DNA of 33,384 bases from Candidatus Levyibacteriota bacterium (GTDB lineage: Bacteria; Patescibacteriota; Microgenomatia; Levybacterales; UBA12049), in assembly GCA_027459745.1 (NCBI GenBank), contig DAIDHL010000001.1, positions 232,290 to 265,673 of the forward strand. The letters run 5' to 3'. The position numbers were made by a program, and so were the translations under genes. Under the pieces are notes generated by a model that saw only the letters and a program-made list of their open reading frames with translations, did no database searches and had not been told where the DNA came from. Shown here in pieces: positions 13,769 through 22,193 of this stretch. Position 1 is the stretch's first letter. Each line of letters begins with the position of its first letter.

Positions 13769-15676
13769 ATGGCTGAAGGTGGAATAGCAGGAGAGACTGG
13801 AATAATGCTCACAAGAACTGAAACGTCCAGAAGTCTCAAAGAAGCAGAAAAATATAAGGCACTTGAAGTATTAACTAAACTGGGTTTGCTTATGCCTGTA
13901 AGTCAAATGGAGGTATATCATGGGCGTGTGGGGAAAAAAGGTGAGCAATGGAAAGTAGATCCAATGTTCACCAAAAATGGTAATCCTGCCAATAACAGAA
14001 ATGTATATGTAAGGCCTGCTCTATATGCTTCAGATAGAGAAACTGCCAAAGCTTTTGCGCTATCACGAGCTTCTGAAAAAATTCCTCCCTCATATAAAGC
14101 TATTGCACTTGAGACTATACAAAATTATACCCCCGCAGAACGTCAATCATGGTTGGATAGAGTGAATCATGAAGCAGCAGAAAGAGTAAGAGATATTGGT
14201 GGTAAGCCAGCTGTTTATACACCGTCTGATCTTAACAAACCGGGTTTTATACATAATGAAATTCGTTATTTAGCTCACCGTGCCTTTAGAGATAGCATGA
14301 ATTCTATCTCGCAAATCGGAACAGACCTTCGTATGGAATTACATGAAATTGCTGCTATAGATACTGAAGCAAGAGTGATAGATTTACGCTTTGATATCAA
14401 TAAACTTACCCCTGAAGATAAATTAAAGTACAAACATGCTTTAGAAGCACTCGCTATAGCAGTGACAGTAGGTTCTCCTCTAAATTTTGAGGTACGAGAA
14501 GATTTACCTAAGTTTACTAATGCCGTAAATGAATTACAATTAATCGCACAAAAAAAATTTATTTTATCACGTGAGATTGCTCAAATTGCCAGTCATGCAG
14601 GAATAAGTGAACAGACAGCCTTACAGATATCCAGTGCGTTTAATTCTCGCCAAATGGCTTTAAGTAAACCACAATATCTCGCAAATCGGCTTTTGTATAA
14701 TTCATCTAACATATTTAATGAAACAGGGGTCATTATAAATGGTAGTAGAGAAGACTTACCCATAAATTTGGAATATGCAGAAAGATACATGCGTGAGGCA
14801 CATATAGTTGCTGCACAACAACCCGTAGATTCTGTTACTCTTGATCGAACAATCCAGGCTGTATCTTTCTTTGATCTTGATAAAATCGGTACCCGAGAGC
14901 AAATTGATATACAAAGACATGATATGCTACAAAAAATGAGAGGACTTATTGATGTATTTCCACAGTTACCTAATTTAGAAGATGCAGGTGCAGCAAGTCC
15001 ACTTATTGTAGCGTTACAAGATGCTCACGTAAAACCTCACCAACTATTAGATACAGCAAAACAGATAGGAGAATTTAAAAAAATTTATGAGAGTGATGCA
15101 GGAAACTGGGAAAGGTTTACACTAGAAGAACATACTGAAACAGTACTCAGGAATTTTGATGAGAATTTCGCTGATATAATTCCTGTTGAATATTTAGTTC
15201 CACTACGCTTAGCAATTCTCGTACATGACTTAGGAAAACCTTTGGCAGTAAGTCGTGGAGAAAAGCAAAATCAGAAATCATATAACGCATTTTATGCTAA
15301 AGATTTCCTTAGATCCATAGGTATTGACTCTCGCATGCAGGAATTGATTAGCGCAATTATTACAGATGGTGCTGACCTCGCATTTAAATTACAAACACAA
15401 CCGCAAAATGAAAATACACGATTGGCCATGGAAATTTACGCAGAAGATGTATTGAAAAGATATCTTGGCACCAATATGATTAGCAGTTCACAAGTACAAG
15501 CATTTTCACAAATGTGTAAAATTTTGCAGCTTTGTGATGGTGGTGCATATACAGACATGGCTATTACAAGACGTCCCACAAAAGGAAGTTTTAGAAATGC
15601 ACCATCTTTTAATAAAAGCTTTGCTCCTCCAATTGGTTTAGGCAGAAGAGATATTAAATATCCTGAAGCTCAATAA
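13769..15676 (+). CDS. HD-domain protein with a possible ADP-ribosyltransferase-like N-terminus
   Basis: 635 residues, no signal peptide. Near residues 48-100, 'MEVYHGRVGKKGEQWKVDP' and 'NVYVRPALYASDRETAKAFA' recall ART-fold proteins, in which a YHG strand is followed by a 'lY.s...A..fA' segment; this is only a pattern resemblance. Near residues 450-510, 'FTLEEHTETVLRNFDENFAD' and 'LRLAILVHDLGKPLAVSRGE' form an HD-type metal phosphohydrolase core (HTE, VHDLGK), followed by helices. The region between (100-440) is helical and unrecognised. An HD enzyme with an N-terminal effector is a possible reading. It is the first gene outside the likely element and stands alone. Confidence 0.6.
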   Translation: MAEGGIAGETGIMLTRTETSRSLKEAEKYKALEVLTKLGLLMPVSQMEVYHGRVGKKGEQWKVDPMFTKNGNPANNRNVYVRPALYASDRETAKAFALSRASEKIPPSYKAIALETIQNYTPAERQSWLDRVNHEAAERVRDIGGKPAVYTPSDLNKPGFIHNEIRYLAHRAFRDSMNSISQIGTDLRMELHEIAAIDTEARVIDLRFDINKLTPEDKLKYKHALEALAIAVTVGSPLNFEVREDLPKFTNAVNELQLIAQKKFILSREIAQIASHAGISEQTALQISSAFNSRQMALSKPQYLANRLLYNSSNIFNETGVIINGSREDLPINLEYAERYMREAHIVAAQQPVDSVTLDRTIQAVSFFDLDKIGTREQIDIQRHDMLQKMRGLIDVFPQLPNLEDAGAASPLIVALQDAHVKPHQLLDTAKQIGEFKKIYESDAGNWERFTLEEHTETVLRNFDENFADIIPVEYLVPLRLAILVHDLGKPLAVSRGEKQNQKSYNAFYAKDFLRSIGIDSRMQELISAIITDGADLAFKLQTQPQNENTRLAMEIYAEDVLKRYLGTNMISSSQVQAFSQMCKILQLCDGGAYTDMAITRRPTKGSFRNAPSFNKSFAPPIGLGRRDIKYPEAQ

Positions 15677-15780
15677 AATTTGAAAATTTAATTATACTAG
15701 ATTAGTTTTTATGTTTTAACTATACTTTATTTAATATTTAATCTAAAAGTTCGCTTTGGTATATTAAAAAATATTTGTTT

Positions 15781-16827
15781 TTAGCCTAGAAGCTTTGCTG
15801 CGTGAGGAATTTTTCTTATAAGAAATGCAATTATAAATGAAATTGATATAACGATCAAAAAATATAAAATATCAAACCATAACTGCTGAAGCGAATTCTG
15901 AGTTTTACTCAAAATATTTAGAGCCAAATAATTCCAGGTATATTCAATTACCAGCACATGAACAAAAAATACCAAAAAAGAATGTCTTGAGAGTTCTTTG
16001 GCGAATGGGTTAATTTTTTTTGGTTTAGTAAAAAAATAGTATAATAACGAAGCAATTATAATTGTATAAATCATTACACTTGGTCTCCATTGGGAATAAA
16101 ACATTCTATAGTCTTGGGTATTCAAATAAAATATTCTACCTTCAAAATAAAGCAAAACTGTGGATAAAACAGCAAGTACAATTAGAATTTTCTTGTATTT
16201 TTGTATTAAGGTTAATATCCTATCTTTATGATGAGAAGAATAAATTCCTAAAAAGAAAACAAAAAAGTTCAAAAACACGATGTTTAAAGGATTAAAAAGA
16301 GGAAAGGCATGTAAATAATAGTCAATAATTAAAAATATTAATTCCAGAGTGCCCATCACGATGATTGAGGAAGTTCTGGATAAAAATTTAAATTTGTAGT
16401 GTAAATAAGGAAACAACAGATAAAATATAAAAAGAGAGGGAATAAAATATAACTGATAAGATGAACCACCCGTTGGGAGTGCATTAATAAAAAATGAGAA
16501 AACAGAATTTTTATGGAAAATTAAAAAAAAGTATATAGCACTCCATACTATATATGGAATTAGTATCTTGCTTAGACGCTTTTTTAAAAAGCCCAAATAA
16601 CTTGTATGAAATGGATAATTCATTTCTAAAACAAAACCGGAAATCATGAAAAAAAGAGGTACTGCAAAACGTGATGCCTGGTTTAGAAATAAAGTTACTG
16701 GCACTGAATCTAAGTTATTATTAGCTAATTGAATTGTTTTGGTTGTGGTATGAATCATTACTACAGCTAAAATAGAGATCATTCGTAAGTAATCTATAGC
16801 AGTATCATAAGGTTTGTTTTTTTGCAT
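15781..16827 (-). CDS. Acyltransferase 3 family membrane protein
   Basis: 348 residues with about ten hydrophobic helices. It begins 'YDTAIDYLRMISILAVVMIH', carrying the family's early arginine and histidine, then 'SRFAVPLFFMISGFVLEMNY' and 'KKRLSKILIPYIVWSAIYFF', all typical of acyltransferase 3 (OafA/YrhL/NolL-like) proteins. These transfer acetyl or other acyl groups onto sugars of surface polymers or lipids at the membrane. It lies in the same direction as, and 68 bases after, the polyprenyl synthetase gene, so the two may share a transcript and both act in envelope biosynthesis. The acceptor cannot be predicted. Confidence 0.88.
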   Translation of the reverse strand: MQKNKPYDTAIDYLRMISILAVVMIHTTTKTIQLANNNLDSVPVTLFLNQASRFAVPLFFMISGFVLEMNYPFHTSYLGFLKKRLSKILIPYIVWSAIYFFLIFHKNSVFSFFINALPTGGSSYQLYFIPSLFIFYLLFPYLHYKFKFLSRTSSIIVMGTLELIFLIIDYYLHAFPLFNPLNIVFLNFFVFFLGIYSSHHKDRILTLIQKYKKILIVLAVLSTVLLYFEGRIFYLNTQDYRMFYSQWRPSVMIYTIIIASLLYYFFTKPKKINPFAKELSRHSFLVFFVHVLVIEYTWNYLALNILSKTQNSLQQLWFDILYFLIVISISFIIAFLIRKIPHAAKLLG

Positions 16828-16895
16828 ATATAGAATATTTAATGCTATTTAAGATATTAAATCTTTAAAAAATAAAATAATTTATGACATTTGTA

Positions 16896-17789
16896 CTAAA
16901 TAGCAGAACAAAAAACGGCTAAATTTTTGAAAGAAGTTTTTTGTATATCACTTAGCTCAAGTTTATCAATACTTTTTAATCCTTTTTCAAAATACTCATT
17001 CAAACGGTAAGTTATCTCTGTTTTCGTTTTACTAATATTGCCCTTGTTTTTATTCAATAAATGTTGAACAATGTTTGGCACACTATTCTTTTTATCATTA
17101 CTGCTTTTTTCACTCGTACCCATTTCATCTAACCAGTCGTCTTTCATTTGAAATGCCAAACCCACATTATGGGCGTAATTATTTAACTGATGAACATCTT
17201 TTTGACATAACTTTAAGCCAAATGATAAAGGATATTTAAAAGTATAATTGACTGACTTTTCTACTGCAATGCTCTCACTGATTGAACTGTTAATATTTTT
17301 ACCCCAATTTGCCATTTCAAAAAATTGTCCAAGGTATAGTTGCTTTTGCATTTTAATAAAATCGATAACTAACTGCGGACAGGTTGTAAATATAAGTTGA
17401 TTAGCATATGTAATAAGATAATCTCCCAATAAAATGGCTGTGTCTTCTGGATATCCCATTTTTGTATAGGCTTTATGCGCAGAATCTACACTTCTTCTTA
17501 AATCAGAATTATCTATGATATCATCATGTACCAAAGCGGCTGTATGTAATAATTCAAGTGCTACGCCGCTTGAGAGTGCTTGTCTATCCATGCTTCCTTT
17601 TGCTAAGACTATCAGAAACGGTCTTAGTCTTTTGCCTGATTTAACCAAGTCTAAGAAAGGCAAGAAAAAGTCATGATAATGAGCGCCGATTGTTGAATTT
17701 TCAAATTCATTTATAAGGTTGTTTATAATTTGCTCAAACTCTTTTTCAAACTCAGGTAGGAATGATTGATATAATTTATCGTTTTTCAC
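16896..17789 (-). CDS. Polyprenyl diphosphate synthase (trans-isoprenyl synthetase)
   Basis: 297 residues of the polyprenyl synthetase fold. The first aspartate-rich motif is DDIID in 'ALVHDDIIDNSDLRRSVDSA', and the second is DDWLD in 'GLAFQMKDDWLDEMG'; 'SGKRLRPFLIVLAKG' supplies the substrate-binding arginine. These enzymes add isopentenyl diphosphate units to an allylic diphosphate, supplying quinone or lipid-carrier chains; chain length cannot be judged here. The start is a GTG 7 bases past a TATACT -10 box, so the transcript is almost leaderless. Promoters for this gene and for the divergent gene at 17868 overlap. Confidence 0.9.
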   Translation of the reverse strand: MKNDKLYQSFLPEFEKEFEQIINNLINEFENSTIGAHYHDFFLPFLDLVKSGKRLRPFLIVLAKGSMDRQALSSGVALELLHTAALVHDDIIDNSDLRRSVDSAHKAYTKMGYPEDTAILLGDYLITYANQLIFTTCPQLVIDFIKMQKQLYLGQFFEMANWGKNINSSISESIAVEKSVNYTFKYPLSFGLKLCQKDVHQLNNYAHNVGLAFQMKDDWLDEMGTSEKSSNDKKNSVPNIVQHLLNKNKGNISKTKTEITYRLNEYFEKGLKSIDKLELSDIQKTSFKNLAVFCSAI

Positions 17790-17796
17790 TGCAGTG

Positions 17797-17845
17797 AGTA
17801 TACATGATTCATTACATTTGCATCAAATTGAAAAGCTACTATAAT
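17797..17845. promoter_or_regulatory. Overlapping divergent promoters
   Basis: Plus strand: TTGCAT (17818-17823), 16 bases, TATAAT (17840-17845). Minus strand: TTGATG (17826-17821), 18 bases, TATACT (17802-17797). The two -35 boxes overlap, so the polyprenyl synthetase and the DUF1861-like gene may compete for polymerase. Confidence 0.6.
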
Positions 17846-17867
17846 ACATGCAGACAACTTTATAACT

Positions 17868-19034
17868 ATGGTTGAATCTATTGGGGCCAGACGCCTGGCG
17901 GATTTACCACTAGGCAAAACATCACCATTTTTAGCAAATTTGGTTGATCGATATGAAGGACTGAAAGCCCTGGGTAATGGCTGGGTACAAGAAAAATCAG
18001 CGCAAATTATAAATATTGAACCACTTAATCCCCAACAACCTCTGGATATCTATAATGGTTTATTTATCTATTTAGCTCATTTAAACAAGCTGGTCTTAAT
18101 AGCCAGAGGCGATAAGCCTGGCACTCAACATGGACAAGTAATATCAGCTGACGCAAGGTTTGAAAAAAATGATGTTAAATGGGTTCAGGATGGATTAAAA
18201 ATTCCAGGCGAAGATCCAACTCCAGCTCCTTCATTATTAGGTGAAGATATGTACCTCTCAAGAACAGATACAACAAATTTGAAGGATGGCTCAGGATTGG
18301 TTGCCAGCTGGCGTCCAGCGATCAATATTGTTAACTATCGTGATAGGCAGTGGTACACAAAACCTGTTGCTAAGGGAGAAGAAGGTCAAAAAGATCTTTT
18401 ACTCGGGTTTCACAAAGGTAATACTCACATCGTATCCAGATATAGAACGGGTAGTATAGAAGACGGAATAACCTCAGGTTTTAGAATGGGAAAATATTTA
18501 GATCAAGATCCCTTGCATTTACAAAACTATCTAAAACAGACAAGTACAGATCGTAGTTATGACATAGATGACGGCAGGCCTGCAGGTGAAAAGTTGTCAT
18601 GGCCCGGGGGTAATCAAATTGTTTTTCTGCAGAATGGCAATATTGGTCTGCTTGGACATGATGGAATGTATACATCCGATTTGCAAAGGCCTTATATTAC
18701 TACTGTACGTGAATATAATAAAAATCATCAGCTAGTTGTGCCTCCGTTTGCTATCGCCACAACAGATGATATGCCTCCATTATCACAAACAGGAACCCAT
18801 GAAAATGATTTAATTCATACTGTATTTTTTAAACAGGTCATTGCAGGGGTCGATTCAAAAGGCAGAGAAGTCAGTTGGACATTAGTCGGAGGACTAAGGG
18901 ATAAAAGGCTTATTGCAGTTGCATTAAGCCGCTCTCCATTTTCCAGTCCGTTTGATAAACAAAGTAACTCTTTATTTGTAGTGCCCTTAGGTGTATTAAA
19001 GGCGTATGGTTTACCAACTACGAAAGCGGCCTAA
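17868..19034 (+). CDS. Possible DUF1861-type beta-propeller protein
   Basis: 388 residues, mostly short beta strands with no membrane segment or signal peptide. Motifs such as 'GEDMYLSRTDTTNLKDGSG', 'SWRPAINIVNYRDRQWYTKP', 'WPGGNQIVFLQNGNIGLLGH' and 'VSWTLVGGLRDKRLIAVAL' suggest a bladed propeller like the DUF1861 family or five-bladed glycosidases. I do not recognise the family securely. If it is related to those glycosidases, it would act on or bind sugars, but no catalytic pair is evident. It is transcribed alone, between the prenyl synthetase and UvrA, each with its own promoter. Confidence 0.5.
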   Translation: MVESIGARRLADLPLGKTSPFLANLVDRYEGLKALGNGWVQEKSAQIINIEPLNPQQPLDIYNGLFIYLAHLNKLVLIARGDKPGTQHGQVISADARFEKNDVKWVQDGLKIPGEDPTPAPSLLGEDMYLSRTDTTNLKDGSGLVASWRPAINIVNYRDRQWYTKPVAKGEEGQKDLLLGFHKGNTHIVSRYRTGSIEDGITSGFRMGKYLDQDPLHLQNYLKQTSTDRSYDIDDGRPAGEKLSWPGGNQIVFLQNGNIGLLGHDGMYTSDLQRPYITTVREYNKNHQLVVPPFAIATTDDMPPLSQTGTHENDLIHTVFFKQVIAGVDSKGREVSWTLVGGLRDKRLIAVALSRSPFSSPFDKQSNSLFVVPLGVLKAYGLPTTKAA

Positions 19035-19054
19035 ATGGCACTCAGTTTGATATA

Positions 19055-19083
19055 TTGCCAGTCCTCAAAAATTACTTTATAAT
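19055..19083 (+). promoter_or_regulatory. Promoter of uvrA
   Basis: TTGCCA (19055-19060), 17 bases, TATAAT (19078-19083), about 27 bases before the ATG. No LexA-like box was seen nearby. Confidence 0.7.
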
Positions 19084-19110
19084 GTTTGATCAACTAAACA
19101 AACGTTTATC

Positions 19111-22020
19111 ATGGATAAGATTATCATCAAAGGCGCTAGAGAACATAATTTAAAGAATATAGATTTGGAAATCCCCAAAAACAAACTTGTTGTTTTGACT
19201 GGGCTGTCTGGAAGTGGAAAATCCTCCCTGGCATTTGATACGGTCTATGCAGAAGGGCAAAGACGTTATGTAGAAAGTTTGTCTTCTTATGCTCGTCAAT
19301 TTTTGGGAACAATGAAAAAACCCGATGTAGATTTGATAGAAGGGTTATCTCCCGCTATTTCTATTGATCAAAAATCAGCCAGTCATAATCCTCGTTCAAC
19401 TGTAGGAACAGTTACAGAGATATACGATTATATGCGTTTACTTTTTGCCCGGGTAGGACATCCTCATTGTCCAAATTGTGGACGTGAAATAGCCCAACAA
19501 TCTAAAGAACAAATTACTATTAATATATTAAAAATGCACGAAAATCAAATTTATGGCAATAAGCCAGTTAGAGTATTAATTTTAGCACCTGTTGTAAAAG
19601 ATAGACGAGGTGAATATTCAGATTTGTTTACTAATCTTAAAAAGAGAGGCTATAGAAAAGTTCGAATAGATAATAAAGTTTATTCACTAGACGATAGTAT
19701 TGTATTGATCAAAACAAACAAACATACGATTGAACTAGTCATAGATGCCTTAATTATTGCCAAAGAAACCGACCGTACCAGATTAGCTACGGATGTAGAA
19801 CAAGCACTCCAATATGGCAATGGTGAAATGAAAGTATCAGTCATTAACGATAAAACTTTTGATCTACCAGAGTACCCTAAAGATATGGAAGACCATTTAT
19901 ATTCAGAAAAATTTTCTTGTCCAGTCTGTAATATTTCTTTACCTGAGATTGAACCACGAATTTTTTCTTTTAATACACCTCATGGTGCTTGTCCTAACTG
20001 TTCAGGACTGGGGAGAGTGTTAATTGTCGATAAAGACTTGGTTTTTAATAATAATCTTACCATCAGTGAAGGTGGAATTACTCCATTTTTTAATCTCGGG
20101 ACTAGTGATACCTGGTTTTCCAGAACATTTAAAACATTTTGTCAGGAGAATGACATTCCCATGAATAAAATAATAAAAGATTTAGATTCTGAAAAAAGAG
20201 ATTTGCTACTAAATGGCACGGGAGACAGAGAATATTTAGTTGAGGGAGAAAATAGATTAGGGCATGAGACAGTAATCTCAGAACCTTTTCGTGGAGTCGA
20301 TTATGAATTAAAACGTCGATTCAATGAGTCTGATTCACAGTTTATAAAAGGGCAAATTGAAAAATTCATGAGATATGATACCTGCCCTGTTTGTCATGGC
20401 GGCAGATTGAAAAAAGAAGCATTATCGGTCACTATTGAAGGAAAATCTATTGTAGATATTTCAAACATGGATATTGAATCAGCCAGAGGGTTTATAAATG
20501 AACTACCTAATTTTCTCTCTAAAAGAGAAGAAGAAATTGCCAAGTTAATTTTAAGAGAAATTCGAGAAAGATTAAATTTTCTATTTGATGTGGGATTGGA
20601 TTATTTAACACTTTCACGCACAGCCTCCACTTTGGCTGGAGGAGAAGCCCAGCGAATTCGTTTAGCTTCACAAATCGGCAGTGGATTAACTGGCGTATTA
20701 TATGTACTTGACGAACCATCTATTGGATTGCACCAGAGAGATAATACAAAATTAATCGAGACTCTTAAAAGACTAAAAAACTTAGGTAATACTGTATTAG
20801 TTGTAGAGCATGATGAAGACACTATGCTTGCTTCCGATTACATTTATGATTTCGGTCCAGGTGCGGGTCAACAAGGCGGCAATATCATCGCTCAAGGTAC
20901 TCCTGAACAAATTATAGCTGATAAAAACTCAATTACCGGACAATATTTATCAGGTAAAAAAAAGATTAAAATACTTCCTCCAGAAAAGAAAGAAAGTTTA
21001 TTAACTAAAGAACAACATTATTTAACTATCAGCGGAGCACGTGAACATAATTTAAAAAATGTAACAGCTAAGATTCCACTGAATAAACTGGTGGTAGTTA
21101 CAGGTGTGTCTGGTAGTGGAAAATCAACTTTAATTAATGACATTCTTTATCATGGATTAATGCAGAAAGAAAATCCTTATCACCGCCAAAAACCTGGTGA
21201 GTTTGATAGATTAAGCGGCAATGAGTATATTAAAAATGTTTTTTCTATTGATCAGTCTCCCATCGGTAGAACTCCTCGCAGCAACCCTGTCACCTATACA
21301 GGCGCTTTTACTTATATCCGTGAGTTATTTGCGTCCACAAAAGAAGCTAAAGTCAGAGGCTACGGTCCTGGAAGATTCTCATTTAACGTTAAAGGTGGTC
21401 GGTGTGAGGCTTGTGAAGGAGAAGGACAAATTAAAATTGAAATGCAATTTTTGCCCGATGTATACGTAACATGCGATGTTTGCCAGGGTAAGCAATATAA
21501 TAATGAGGCTCTGGAAATTTTGTTTAATGGCAAAAATATTGCCGATGTTTTGGACATGAGTGTGGCAGAAGCTTTAAAGTTTTTTAATTTTGTGCCTACC
21601 TTAGCTCACAAACTACAAACCTTAAATGATGTAGGGTTGTCATATATTGGACTTGGCCAACCAGCAACTACGTTATCAGGAGGAGAAGCACAAAGAGTGA
21701 AACTAGCTGCGGAATTATCTAAACGTGGCAGAGATGCCTTATATCTACTGGATGAACCAACAACGGGTCTACATTTCGCTGATTTAGAAAAGCTGCTATT
21801 TATTTTGCGTAAATTAACCGACCAAGGCAACTCAATTATAGTAATTGAGCATAATTTGGACGTAATCAAGAATGCCGACTATATCATAGATCTTGGTCCT
21901 GAAGGGGGAGAAAAAGGAGGATATATTATTGCTCAGGGAACTCCGGAAGAAATAGCCAATAATTCTCAGTCCGAAACAGGAAAATTTTTACAGAAAGTAC
22001 TTAACAAAAAAAGTACCTAA
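19111..22020 (+). CDS. uvrA: UvrA, excinuclease ABC subunit A
   Basis: 969 residues, slightly longer than the usual 940. It has two ABC ATPase modules: first Walker A 'LSGSGKSSLAFDT' and signature 'TLAGGEAQRIRLASQIGSGL', second Walker A 'GVSGSGKSTLIND' and signature 'TLSGGEAQRVKLAAELSKRG'. Zinc modules are visible as 'CPNCGREI' with 'CPVCNISL', 'CPNCSGLG', and 'CEACEGEGQIKIEM' with 'CDVC'. UvrA dimers scan DNA for bulky lesions and load UvrB. UvrC is encoded two genes downstream; UvrB is not in the window. The gene is followed by a weak AAGATT/AATCTT hairpin and has its own promoter. Confidence 0.97.
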   Translation: MDKIIIKGAREHNLKNIDLEIPKNKLVVLTGLSGSGKSSLAFDTVYAEGQRRYVESLSSYARQFLGTMKKPDVDLIEGLSPAISIDQKSASHNPRSTVGTVTEIYDYMRLLFARVGHPHCPNCGREIAQQSKEQITINILKMHENQIYGNKPVRVLILAPVVKDRRGEYSDLFTNLKKRGYRKVRIDNKVYSLDDSIVLIKTNKHTIELVIDALIIAKETDRTRLATDVEQALQYGNGEMKVSVINDKTFDLPEYPKDMEDHLYSEKFSCPVCNISLPEIEPRIFSFNTPHGACPNCSGLGRVLIVDKDLVFNNNLTISEGGITPFFNLGTSDTWFSRTFKTFCQENDIPMNKIIKDLDSEKRDLLLNGTGDREYLVEGENRLGHETVISEPFRGVDYELKRRFNESDSQFIKGQIEKFMRYDTCPVCHGGRLKKEALSVTIEGKSIVDISNMDIESARGFINELPNFLSKREEEIAKLILREIRERLNFLFDVGLDYLTLSRTASTLAGGEAQRIRLASQIGSGLTGVLYVLDEPSIGLHQRDNTKLIETLKRLKNLGNTVLVVEHDEDTMLASDYIYDFGPGAGQQGGNIIAQGTPEQIIADKNSITGQYLSGKKKIKILPPEKKESLLTKEQHYLTISGAREHNLKNVTAKIPLNKLVVVTGVSGSGKSTLINDILYHGLMQKENPYHRQKPGEFDRLSGNEYIKNVFSIDQSPIGRTPRSNPVTYTGAFTYIRELFASTKEAKVRGYGPGRFSFNVKGGRCEACEGEGQIKIEMQFLPDVYVTCDVCQGKQYNNEALEILFNGKNIADVLDMSVAEALKFFNFVPTLAHKLQTLNDVGLSYIGLGQPATTLSGGEAQRVKLAAELSKRGRDALYLLDEPTTGLHFADLEKLLFILRKLTDQGNSIIVIEHNLDVIKNADYIIDLGPEGGEKGGYIIAQGTPEEIANNSQSETGKFLQKVLNKKST

Positions 22021-22153
22021 AGATTGTAGAAATAGATTAGTTTTTTTAATCTTGAGTACATAATCCTTATTTTAATTGCGTTCAAACATTGCCAGTTACT
22101 AACCATAATTTTGGTTCATAATTAATCAAGATTCCGGCGATAAAGTAATCATC

Positions 22154-22182
22154 TTGTCTTCCTTCTCAAGGTCATCTAGAAT
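22154..22182 (+). promoter_or_regulatory. Promoter of the transglutaminase-like gene
   Basis: TTGTCT (22154-22159), 17 bases, TAGAAT (22177-22182), 12 bases before the ATG, so a leader of only about 5 bases is expected. Confidence 0.55.
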
Positions 22183-22193
22183 GAATTAGCTGC

